A stretch of 32,027 nucleotides of DNA from Streptomyces sp. DvalAA-14 (GTDB taxonomy: Bacteria; Actinomycetota; Actinomycetes; Streptomycetales; Streptomycetaceae), in contig NZ_FMCH01000320.1 in the NCBI RefSeq assembly GCF_900091855.1, positions 1 to 32,027 on the forward strand. Reading direction: 5' to 3'. Position numbers and translations under genes: made by a program. The notes below the pieces were generated by a model. That model searched no databases. It saw only the letters and a list, made by a program, of their open reading frames with translations, and was not told the DNA's origin. Positions 8,413 through 16,109 of the stretch are shown in pieces (the stretch's first letter is position 1; every line of letters begins with the position of its first letter).

Positions 8413-8920
8413 GACGCGCTTGACGGTCCGGCGGCCGGCCCGCGCCGCGCGAGTGGGAGGGCGGGCCCTTCCGCTCATGGCCGCGGACCTGGACGAGATC
8501 CTGCCGCATCGCTTCCCGTTCGCCCTGCTCGACCGGGTCGACGAGCTCGACGCAGGGCTGCGTGCCGCCGGCACACTGCTGGTGTCCCGCAACGCCCCTT
8601 TCCTGGCGGGCCATTTCCCGGGCCGCCCGGTACTGCCGGGCGTGCTGCTCGTCGAGGCGATGGCTCAGCTGTCCGGGGTCGTGCTGTGGAGCGCGGAGCC
8701 GACCGGTACTGACGCTCCGTCAGCACCGGTCGGGGGGCTGGGAGTGCTGGCTGCCGTGAAGAGGCTGCGCTTCCGCCGGATCATCGTGCCGGGGGAGGTG
8801 GTGCGGATCGACACCGAGCTGACCGCGCGGCTCGGCGGTGTCAGTGAGTTCAAGGTGAGCGCGCGGGTGGGGCGGGCCCTCGCCGCGGACGGGGCCCTGG
8901 ACATCGGGTTCCACGACTGA
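8399..8920 (+). CDS. 3-hydroxyacyl-ACP dehydratase, hotdog fold (FabZ-like)
   Basis: The recognisable domain begins at ATG 8477 with ILPHRFPFALLDRV and continues with GHFPGRPVLPGVLLVEAMAQ. The catalytic His and Glu are His72 and Glu86 counted from GTG 8399, or His46 and Glu60 from ATG 8477; the 14-residue spacing matches FabZ. I chose GTG 8399, which overlaps the ACP gene by 14 nt and has GGAG 7 nt upstream, because almost every junction in this operon overlaps. The first 26 residues of this version are Arg-rich and may not be translated, and ATG 8477 gives a normal FabZ length of 147. It removes water from beta-hydroxyacyl-ACP to give a 2-enoyl chain. Confidence 0.85.
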   Translation: MTSSETRLTVRRPARAARVGGRALPLMAADLDEILPHRFPFALLDRVDELDAGLRAAGTLLVSRNAPFLAGHFPGRPVLPGVLLVEAMAQLSGVVLWSAEPTGTDAPSAPVGGLGVLAAVKRLRFRRIIVPGEVVRIDTELTARLGGVSEFKVSARVGRALAADGALDIGFHD

Positions 8921-8948
8921 TGAGACGGCGAATCGCAGGGAGACCGGT

Positions 8949-10040
8949 ATGAGCAGGGTAATGATCGAGCACCTCGGCAGTATCCCGGAGATGGCGACCG
9001 TGTCCGGCACCGAGGTGGTGTGGCGGATCGGTGAGTACGAGGCGGAGTACGCCGCTCTGCGCGACGGCGTCGGACTCGTGGACGCCAGCGGCGACGGGCC
9101 GGTCCGGATCTCCGGCGCCGACGCGGCTGACGTACTGAACCGGACCGTCACCCGCGACGTGGAGTTCCTCGTACCCGACCGGGTGCAGACCTCCCTGGTG
9201 CTTTCGGAGGACGGCCGGCCGCTCGACGTGGTCACCGTGCTCGCGGTCGTCGACGGCGAGTACCTGGTCCACTGCGGACCCGGGCGGAGCGCAGTGGTGG
9301 AGCAGGCGCTGCGCGCGGTGGCCGGCGCCCCCGGGGAGACCGACGCCGTGATCGAGAACCTGCGTTCCACGATGTCGGTGTTCGCGGTCGAGGGCCCGGC
9401 GGCCTGGCGCGTGGTCGACGAGGTGCTCGGCGAGGACTATGTGTCACTGGCCTACGAGAGCCTCCTGCCGGCGGGGATCGGCGACACCGAGATACTCGTC
9501 GCGCGCATCGGCGTCACCGGCGAGTACGGCTACACCTTCTTCGTCCCGAACGAGTTCGCCGCCGACCTGTGGCGAGCGCTGGCCGCGCACAGCGTTCCGG
9601 TCGGCCGGCGCGCGCTGGAGACGGCGATGCTGGAGGTACGGCAGCCGGTCCTGCACCGCGAGGTGGGCCCGGAGGACACGGTGGTGTCCGCCGGGCTGAA
9701 CTGGTTGGTGGACTTGTCCAAGGCTGATTTCGTCGGCCGGGACGCCGTGGTCGCCCAACAGGTGTCCGGTGCGGTCAGCGTCCCCATCGGGTTCGGTGTG
9801 GACATGGACACGGGCCGGGTGGAGGTCGGCGACGAATTGTTCGTCGGGTCGGAGTGTGTCGGCCGCGTCGGGCACGTGGTCGATTCGCCGGGCACCGGGG
9901 GGCAGTTGGGCCTTGCCGCGGTGCCCCGTCAATGGCAGGCATCGCGGTTGGAGTTCACCACCGGGTCGGGCGCGCTCGTCCGCACCCTCGCGGCCCCCTA
10001 CGTGGTGCCGACCAGTTGGAGCACTCCTATCGAAGCGTGA
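8949..10040 (+). CDS. GcvT-like folate-binding family protein (aminomethyltransferase-related)
   Basis: This 363-residue protein starts at ATG 8949 behind CAGGGAGA. It covers the full length of the GcvT/YgfZ/DmdA superfamily: N-terminal YAALRDGVGLVDASG, then ISGADAADVLNRTVTRDV, RIGVTGEYGYTFFVPNEF (family RTGYTGE-GFE), and a C-terminal AGLNWLVDLSKADFVGRDAV. In glycine-cleavage T-protein the segment before the folate site carries two adjacent Asp residues; here it reads GRPLDVVTV, with one. Family members bind tetrahydrofolate and transfer or remove one-carbon groups. No glycine-cleavage partners (GcvP, GcvH) are nearby. Its place between dehydratase and ketosynthase suggests one-carbon or related chemistry on an ACP-bound chain, or a non-catalytic role. 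The reaction is not known. Confidence 0.85.
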   Translation: MSRVMIEHLGSIPEMATVSGTEVVWRIGEYEAEYAALRDGVGLVDASGDGPVRISGADAADVLNRTVTRDVEFLVPDRVQTSLVLSEDGRPLDVVTVLAVVDGEYLVHCGPGRSAVVEQALRAVAGAPGETDAVIENLRSTMSVFAVEGPAAWRVVDEVLGEDYVSLAYESLLPAGIGDTEILVARIGVTGEYGYTFFVPNEFAADLWRALAAHSVPVGRRALETAMLEVRQPVLHREVGPEDTVVSAGLNWLVDLSKADFVGRDAVVAQQVSGAVSVPIGFGVDMDTGRVEVGDELFVGSECVGRVGHVVDSPGTGGQLGLAAVPRQWQASRLEFTTGSGALVRTLAAPYVVPTSWSTPIEA

Positions 10041-10089
10041 TCGCCAGAGCCGATTTCCCGGCTGACCAAAGCGTGCAGAAGGGGACTGA

Positions 10090-12468
10090 ATGACTGCGAA
10101 CCGGGTGGTTGTCACCGGCATCGGCATCCGCTGCGCCGGCGCCGACAGCGCGGCGGAGTTCTGGAAGAACGTGCAGGCGGGGCAGTGCGCGGTCGTCGAG
10201 GTGCAGGGTCTTGACATCGGGGACAGCGAGTGTCGCGTCGGCGGCCAGGTCGCGGACCTGGAGTACAGCGGCGTCGGGGAGGCGGGCGACCGGACGCTGC
10301 AGCTCCTGCTGGCAGCGGTGACGGAGGCGCTGGCGGACTCGGGTGTCGACCTGGATTCCGCCGACCGCTCCCGCGTCGGGGTGGCCCTCGGCCAGTGCCA
10401 GCCCGGCTTCTACGAGGACGGCTACGCCCAGTTCATCTATGCCAACGCGGACGCGGTGGCGAGGCAGTTGGGTGTCACCGGCCCCAGGATCGTCATCTCT
10501 TCGGCCTGCACGGCAGGCGCCGGGGCCCTGGTGCAGGCCGCCGAGCGGATCGCCTGCGGTGACAGCGACATCGTGATCGCGGGCGGCGTGGACCAACTGC
10601 TCGGCCCCACCTGGCAGGGCTTCTCGAGCCTAACGGCATTGGGTCCCGAGGGCTGCGAGGCCTACAGCAAGTCCAGCGGCGTGGTCCTCGGGGAGGGCGC
10701 CGGCGTCTTCGTGCTGGAATCGCTTGAAAATGCCGAAGCCCGAGGCGCGGAGGTGCTGGCCGAATTGACGGGCTGGGGATCCTCCGCCGACGCCCACCAC
10801 ATCACTGCGGCGGACCCGAGCGGCCGGGGCGCCCAACTCGCCATGAACCGCGCGCTGACACATGCCGGGCTGACCCCCGCGGACATCGACTATGTCTGCG
10901 GCCACGGCACCGGCACCCAGTCGAACGATCTGATGGAGATCAAGGCGCTCCGGCTCATCTTCAGGGACCGGGCGCCGCTGGTGCCGCTCAGCAGCATCAA
11001 GCCGATGATCGGCCACACCCTCGGCGCGGCCGGCGCGATCGAGGCCGCGGCGACCGTGTACGCACTGCGCGACCAGATGCTGCCGCCGACGATCAACTTC
11101 AAGGTGACCGACAAGCCGCCCGAGTTGGACTTCGTGCCGAACACCGCACGGCGGGCGGACATCGATATCGCCATGTCCAACAACTACGCCTTCGGCGGCG
11201 ATAACAGCTCACTGATCTTCGCCCGCCCCGGCCTCGCCCGGGAACCGCGGGAGCCGAGCACCCGCGAGGTCTGCATCACAGGGGTGGGCGCGGTGGGCGC
11301 CATCGGATCCGGTTATGAGCAGTGGCGGACGGCGCTGCTGGAAGGCCGTACCGGCATCGGTCCGATCACGAGCTTCGACGGCACCGGTCTGCGGGCCCAT
11401 TCCATCGGCGAACTCCCCGAATTGAGCACGCGCGGTGTGGCCACTCCTGGGGAATGGCGACACCTGGACTCACTCAGCCGGCTCTCGCTCACCGTGGCCA
11501 GACAGGCGTGGACCGACGCCGCCTTGCGGCTGACCAGCGCCCAGCGGGGCAACACCGCCGTCATCCTGGCGACGGCGACCGGCCCGTTGCAGGCGATCAC
11601 CCGGTTCCGGGACAGTCTGCGGAGCGGTGAACCGAGCCCGGTGGTCTTCCCCAACACCGTCTTCACCGCCGCGTCGGGACATGTCTGCAAGGCACTGCGG
11701 CTGCGCGGGCCGCGGACCACCTTCAGCTCGGGTTCCGCCGCGGCGGTCCAGGCGATCGAGTACGCGACCAGGCTCGTCGCGCGAGGCGAGGTCGACCATG
11801 CCGTCGTGCTCGCAGTGGAAGAGGTGGTCCGACTCCACCTGGCGACCCCGGGCCGGCACAACGACTACCTGACCCCGGGGCTCGGACAGCCGTTCCAGAA
11901 GCAGAGCCAGGGCGTCCAACTGGGTTCGGCCGGAGTGGCGTTCGTCATCGAGCCGGTGGCGCAGGCCAGGGAGCGGGGCGCACGCAGCTACGGCAGGGTG
12001 CTCGGCTGCGCCGTCGGCGGCGACGCTCTCGGGCCGCGGGCCGGAAGCAGGGTGGACGCCGATCCCCGCGGCATTCAGTGGGAGGCCGTGCTGCGGGGTG
12101 CGATGGCGAAAGCCGGCGTCACCCCCGAGGAGATCGGCTATGTGGCCGCCTCGGCCAACGGCGTGCCCGAACTCGACTCCCTGGAGACGGGCCTGCTCTC
12201 GCGGGTGTTCGGGCGCGACATCCCCGTCTCCGCTCCCAAGGCGGCCGTGGGGGAGACCCAGGGCGCGGGTGCCGCGGTGGCGATCCTGGCCGGACTCGTT
12301 GCACTGGACAGCGGCGTCGTACCGCCCACCGCGGGTCTGACCGATCCGGTCGGACGGGTCCGGGTCCAGCACGTCCTGGATGGCACCGTCGCCATGACCA
12401 AGGACGCGGTCCTGGCCAACGCCTTCGCGCTGGGCGGCAGTTACGGCGCGGTCGTGGTCGGCCGATGA
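10090..12468 (+). CDS. Fused beta-ketoacyl synthase / chain-length-factor-like protein
   Basis: The single 792-residue chain holds two ketosynthase folds. The N-terminal unit (about 1-385) has the full catalytic set: Cys140 in SSACTAG, His272 in GHGTGT, and Lys304/His309 in KPMIGH. The C-terminal unit (about 390-792) starts again with CITGVGAVG but has Ser549 where Cys is expected (SSGSAAA), Ser688 in place of the first His (ASANG) and Glu722 in place of the second (KAAVGE), with Lys717 kept. This matches a KS alpha plus chain-length-factor pair, normally two separate proteins. It would extend malonyl units by decarboxylative condensation, with the inactive half shaping chain length. A 4-nt ATGA overlap links it to the next gene. 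Confidence 0.92.
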   Translation: MTANRVVVTGIGIRCAGADSAAEFWKNVQAGQCAVVEVQGLDIGDSECRVGGQVADLEYSGVGEAGDRTLQLLLAAVTEALADSGVDLDSADRSRVGVALGQCQPGFYEDGYAQFIYANADAVARQLGVTGPRIVISSACTAGAGALVQAAERIACGDSDIVIAGGVDQLLGPTWQGFSSLTALGPEGCEAYSKSSGVVLGEGAGVFVLESLENAEARGAEVLAELTGWGSSADAHHITAADPSGRGAQLAMNRALTHAGLTPADIDYVCGHGTGTQSNDLMEIKALRLIFRDRAPLVPLSSIKPMIGHTLGAAGAIEAAATVYALRDQMLPPTINFKVTDKPPELDFVPNTARRADIDIAMSNNYAFGGDNSSLIFARPGLAREPREPSTREVCITGVGAVGAIGSGYEQWRTALLEGRTGIGPITSFDGTGLRAHSIGELPELSTRGVATPGEWRHLDSLSRLSLTVARQAWTDAALRLTSAQRGNTAVILATATGPLQAITRFRDSLRSGEPSPVVFPNTVFTAASGHVCKALRLRGPRTTFSSGSAAAVQAIEYATRLVARGEVDHAVVLAVEEVVRLHLATPGRHNDYLTPGLGQPFQKQSQGVQLGSAGVAFVIEPVAQARERGARSYGRVLGCAVGGDALGPRAGSRVDADPRGIQWEAVLRGAMAKAGVTPEEIGYVAASANGVPELDSLETGLLSRVFGRDIPVSAPKAAVGETQGAGAAVAILAGLVALDSGVVPPTAGLTDPVGRVRVQHVLDGTVAMTKDAVLANAFALGGSYGAVVVGR

Positions 12469-12839
12469 CCAGCCAGGGGTGGACCGCGCACCAGCGCCCC
12501 GTCGCTGCTGTCCCCGCCATCGCGGCCTTCGCCGCCGAGCGCTACGGAGACCGGGTGCTGCCGCCGCTGCCAGCCGACCTGACCCGCTGGGAGCTGGGAA
12601 GCCTCGGCGGACGGCGGGCACCGGAACGGCTGGCTGCCATCCTCGCCGCCAAACGGGCCGTGCGGCGGCTCTTCGGCGACCTGGAACCGCGCGACATCGA
12701 GATATTGCGGCGGGAGAACTCCGCGCCGCTGCTGCGTATCCGCGGAAGCGCTTCCGGTCTTTCGCTCTCGCTGTCCCACGGCGGCGGTCTCGCGGTGGCG
12801 GCGGTACTGGCCCATGGGGAGGCACCGTGCGCGCGATGA
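12465..12839 (+). CDS. AcpS-like protein with the C-terminal phosphopantetheinyl transferase motifs only
   Basis: This 124-residue product starts at ATG 12465 inside the KS-CLF stop codon. It carries the later AcpS motifs: AAKRAVRRLF (Lys63), then ILRRENSAPLLRIRG, then SLSLSHGGGLAVAAV with His105. The N-terminal GIDxVE metal motif is missing, and the Mg-binding Glu of the usual KEA motif is Arg64. It complements the gene at 5830, which has GIDVVD and KEAWVKA but no SLSH strand. The two may form one mixed-subunit transferase, or both may be degenerate ACP-binding proteins. It overlaps the next gene by 13 nt. Confidence 0.6.
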   Translation: MTSQGWTAHQRPVAAVPAIAAFAAERYGDRVLPPLPADLTRWELGSLGGRRAPERLAAILAAKRAVRRLFGDLEPRDIEILRRENSAPLLRIRGSASGLSLSLSHGGGLAVAAVLAHGEAPCAR

Positions 12840-13804
12840 TCCAGACCGCCATCGGCGGAGTCGAGGTACTGGAGTTGGCGGACGTCGACGAGCCCGCAGT
12901 GGAGCGGGGCGGCCTGCTGCTGCGGGCCACCGCGATCGGGATGAACTTCCACGATGTCGAGGCCCGCCGCCGCGGCGATCCCGGGATGGTGCTGCCGGGG
13001 ATACCAGGTACCGATGTGGTCGGTATCGTGCAGGAGGTCGGCGAGGGCGTCACCGGTTTCGCCCCCGGCGACCGGATCGTGGCGCTGACCCGCTCCGGCG
13101 GCTACGCCGAGTACGTCAGCGTCAGGGCACAGACCGCGGTGCGGGTACCCGACGGGGTAAGCGACCAGCTCGCGGCGTGTGCCCCGACAGCCGGACTGAG
13201 CGCGTGGTTCCTGCGCCGTGAGTTCCTGGCCCCGGACGCCGAGTCGGTGGTGGCCTACGCGGCGGCGGGCGCGGTGGGGCACTGGCTGGGCGCGCTGCTG
13301 CGGGAGCACCCGGGCCGGAAGATCGGCATTGTCTCCTCCCCGGAGAAGGCGGACCAGGCCAAGCGGGCCGGCTACGACATCGTGCTCAACCGGACGGCCG
13401 AGCTGGACCTGGTGCGGGCCGTCCGCAGGGCCACCTGGGGCTACGGCACCGATCTGGTCCTCGACGCGGTGGCCGGGCCCCGGTTCGCCGACTCCTTCCG
13501 CATGCTGCACCCCGGCGGGACCGTGGTTCTCTACGGCCGGGCCGGCGGCGTTCCGCGACTGGACGAGATGCCGGAGGCCTTCCTCGACGCCCGGCGCAAC
13601 CTCGGACTGCACACCTGGTTCCTGACCCGAGCGGTCGCCCTGAACGTGAAGGCGATCAACCCCGCCCTCGATGAACTGCTGGCCCTGCTCGCGGCCGGCG
13701 CGGTGGAGATGCCGCTACTGGAACTCCAGCTCAGCGAAGCCCCCCACGCACAGCGGCTGATGGAGTCGGGCAGCACTGTCGGCAAGGTGGTGTTCCGCCC
13801 GTGA
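12827..13804 (+). CDS. MDR-family enoyl reductase / quinone oxidoreductase-like protein
   Basis: This 325-residue medium-chain dehydrogenase/reductase is of the zinc-free type. It starts at GTG 12827 (GGGGAGG at 12816-12822), giving MRAMIQT, typical for this family; ATG 12836 is an alternative. The N-terminal catalytic domain has IPGTDVVGIVQEVGEGV and FAPGDRIVAL, the Rossmann domain has AAGAVG at residues 146-151, and the C-terminus ends STVGKVVFRP. No structural zinc cysteines are seen. Related proteins reduce enoyl thioesters in PKS and FAS systems or act as quinone reductases. In this operon it is the best candidate for the enoyl reductase, giving the synthase a complete KR-DH-ER set. It may instead act after chain release. 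Confidence 0.82.
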   Translation: MRAMIQTAIGGVEVLELADVDEPAVERGGLLLRATAIGMNFHDVEARRRGDPGMVLPGIPGTDVVGIVQEVGEGVTGFAPGDRIVALTRSGGYAEYVSVRAQTAVRVPDGVSDQLAACAPTAGLSAWFLRREFLAPDAESVVAYAAAGAVGHWLGALLREHPGRKIGIVSSPEKADQAKRAGYDIVLNRTAELDLVRAVRRATWGYGTDLVLDAVAGPRFADSFRMLHPGGTVVLYGRAGGVPRLDEMPEAFLDARRNLGLHTWFLTRAVALNVKAINPALDELLALLAAGAVEMPLLELQLSEAPHAQRLMESGSTVGKVVFRP

Positions 13805-15476
13805 CATCCCCGGTTCGCACCCATGACGTGGTGATCGTCGGCGCCGGCCCGGTCGGCTTGGCCCTGCTGCTGGCCCTGCTCCGGGCCGGGGTCGACGCGG
13901 TGGCGCTGGACCGTGGCGCCGGCCCGACCACTTATCCGAAGGCCCGCGTGGTCAGCACCCGCTCGATGGAGCTGCTGCGCCGCTGGGGCCTGGCGGAACA
14001 GGTGCGCGCCGCGGCCCTTCCAGGGGACTGGACCGAGCGCATCGTGGTCGGCCGCAGCCTTGCCGGCGAGGAACTCTTCCGGGTCGAGTCCGCCCGGGAG
14101 CGGGGGCCGTCGGCGCCCAGTCCCGAGTCGCGCGTGCTGTGCACCCAGGACCGCCTGGAGGCGATCCTCGCGGACGAGGCGGCCAGGACGCCGGGCGCGG
14201 TGCGGTGGGGGACCGAGGCTCTGGCGGTCGAGGACGGCACACGGTGGGCGGAGGTCGACACGCTCGGCCCGCAGGGGCGCGAGCGGGCGACTGCGCGCGC
14301 GCTACGTCGTCCTGGCGGACGGCGAGCCGGGGCCTGGGGGCGGGCACCGCACTGCCCGGGGCCGGCCGGCGGCGCGCTGTCGTCCGGCAGGTCAGCTTCC
14401 TGGTGACCGCCGATCTGCGGCCCTGGACCAGGGAGCGGGAGGCCTTCATCACGTATCTGGTGGACTGCGGGCTGTCCGCCCAACTGCTCGTTGTCGACGG
14501 GGTGCGGGAGTGGGTCGTCGCCACCGTGGCCGATCGGGCGGACACCGTCGACAGCTACCCGCCGGAGCGGATCCGTGCCGTACTCGCAACCGTGCTCGGA
14601 GTTCCCGCCACACATCCGACCGTCGCGACGGCGCGGATCCGCGATGTCAGGCTGTGGTCCATCGCGACCAGGGTCGCCGAACAGTTCGTTCACGGGCGGG
14701 TGCTGCGAGCGGGGGACGCGGCGCACGAGATCCCGCCGACCGGCGCCATGGGACTCAATCTCGGGCTGGCCGACGCCGACTCGCTGTCCTGGCGACTGGC
14801 CGCGATACTGGCTGGCTGGGGGGACCCGGCCCTGCTGACGGAGTACGACACGGAGCGGCGGACCGTCGCCACCCGTACGGCGCGCTGGGCCCGTGACTGC
14901 TTCAACACCGTCGCCAGCCTCATCGGCGGCGCCGTCCGCGGCGATCCAGCGGCGCTCGCCCTGGGCGGCTCGCGCCTGTCGGGCTACCTGGACAGCCCCG
15001 GCCTTGAGCTGGGACCGCTGCTGGGGCCGCCACTGCCTGGCGACACGGACGACATGGACGACCCCTCCGTACTGACGGCCGACGGACGACCCGGCAGCCG
15101 GGCGCCCCACGTCGGGCTCGGCCCGGAAGGGGGGTCGACGCTGGATCAGTACGGGACCGACCCCGTCCTGCTGCTGCGCACATCGGAGGCCGCCGACCCG
15201 ACGGTCTCGTCGGGGGCCGAGCTGGCGGCGGCCGTAGGCCTGCGCTGTGGGATCCCGCTGCGGATCCTCCAACTGCCTCCGCACGCCGTCGGCGAGTGGA
15301 CACGCCGGCACGGTGTCCGCGAGGAGGGAGCGGCGCTGGTGAGGCCGGACGGGTACGTCTCCTGGCGGAGCCGCCAGGGCGGCGGCGGCTGCGGCTGGGA
15401 CGAACGCGACCTGGAGAGAGCCCTGTTGCAACTGGCCACCCCGCATAATGACGGTGTCCCCCATCTCACGCCATAA
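13801..15476 (+). pseudogene. FAD-dependent aromatic-type monooxygenase, frameshifted as sequenced
   Basis: The start is GTG 13801 (GTGA overlap). The N-terminal part (frame 1, to about 14295) has the FAD motif GAGPVG (residues 14-19) and ARVVSTRSMELLRRWG of PheA/TfdB/RdmE-type hydroxylases. The DG motif continues as YVVLADGE in frame 2 from about 14300. The rest (frame 3 from about 14340) has QVSFLVTADLRPW, the second FAD motif AGDAAHEIPPTGAMGLN and a thioredoxin-like C-terminal domain ending in ALVRPDGYVSWRS. Two single-base steps, in a GC-dinucleotide run at 14292-14301 and a G-rich run near 14336-14345, are needed to read all the parts. Every other motif is conserved, so this could be sequencing error or recent inactivation. 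If intact, it would be about 557 residues and hydroxylate the product. Confidence 0.8.
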
Positions 15477-15487
15477 GGTGGCCGCCC

Positions 15488-15982
15488 GTGGACATATCGC
15501 CGCAAGATATTCGCGTATCCGACAAGGACCGCCAGCGGGTCGCCGATCTGCTGGCTGAGGCATACGGCGAAGGACGCCTCCAACTCCCCGAATATCAGGA
15601 GCGGTTGGACTCCGTGTTCGCGGCGACAGTGGCCCGCGACCTGACCGTGCTCACCCTTGACCTGCCGGCCGCGCAGTCCGTCCCGGCCGCCGCGCCCCTG
15701 CGCGTTCGGCGGCGGCCCGGCAGAATGCCCGGCGCCCTGGCTGTCCTGTGGACGCTCTGGCTCATCGGGGTCAGCGTCAACACGGTGGTGTACGGGCTCG
15801 TGGTGCTGACCAGCGACGGGGCCGTCTACCCGTGGCCGCTCTGGGTCGCGGGGCCGGCCGGCACGGCCCTCGGCGTGATCACCCTGGTGACCAGGCCGCA
15901 CTGGCGCAGGAGCCGAACTCGGCGGCTTCCGGTTGTCGATGAGGGGCGCTGTGGCAAGCGAGCATCTGTTCGAAATGATTGA
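15488..15982 (+). CDS. DUF1707 domain membrane protein
   Basis: The 164-residue product starts at GTG 15488, 11 nt after the monooxygenase stop. Residues 5-60 form the DUF1707 (SHOCT-like) domain: IRVSDKDRQRVADLLAEAY, GEGRLQLPEYQERLD, then a TLDLP end. Two membrane segments follow (about 80-102 and 117-137), as in DUF1707-2TM proteins common in actinobacteria. The role of the family is unclear. It is probably not part of the pathway despite the short gap. Its stop lies about 6 nt before the presumed left end of the insertion sequence, so the last 20 or so residues may have been altered by the insertion. Confidence 0.8.
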   Translation: MDISPQDIRVSDKDRQRVADLLAEAYGEGRLQLPEYQERLDSVFAATVARDLTVLTLDLPAAQSVPAAAPLRVRRRPGRMPGALAVLWTLWLIGVSVNTVVYGLVVLTSDGAVYPWPLWVAGPAGTALGVITLVTRPHWRRSRTRRLPVVDEGRCGKRASVRND

Positions 15983-16035
15983 AACTAGCCTCGGGCTTTC
16001 ACCTGACGGGGCGTCCGAGTCTTGATTAAAAACGC

Positions 16036-16107
16036 GAGAAGTGCTCCTGACCTGCAACGATAGGGCTTGTCGAGAGTCCTGTAGCTGCGAGGAAAGAAGC
16101 ACTTCTC
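16036..16107 (+). repeat. Inverted repeat in the leader of the IS transposase
   Basis: A perfect 10-bp inverted repeat, GAGAAGTGCT (16036-16045) and AGCACTTCTC (16098-16107), ends 2 nt before the transposase start codon. It could fold in mRNA so as to hide the start, which would limit transposase made from outside transcripts. This is inferred from position only. Confidence 0.55.
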
Positions 16108-16109
16108 AG

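Noticed and set aside
7268..12468. Primary fatty-acid synthesis operon (fabD-fabH-acpP-fabF)
   Set aside because: No fabH is present, the KS is fused to an inactive partner, and exporter, folate-type, MDR and FAD genes are interleaved, so a specialised pathway is more likely.
13932..15563. Long reverse-strand frame of 543 residues opposite the monooxygenase
   Set aside because: Arg/Pro/Gly-rich antisense composition and no recognisable domains, while the forward strand carries all FAD-hydroxylase motifs.
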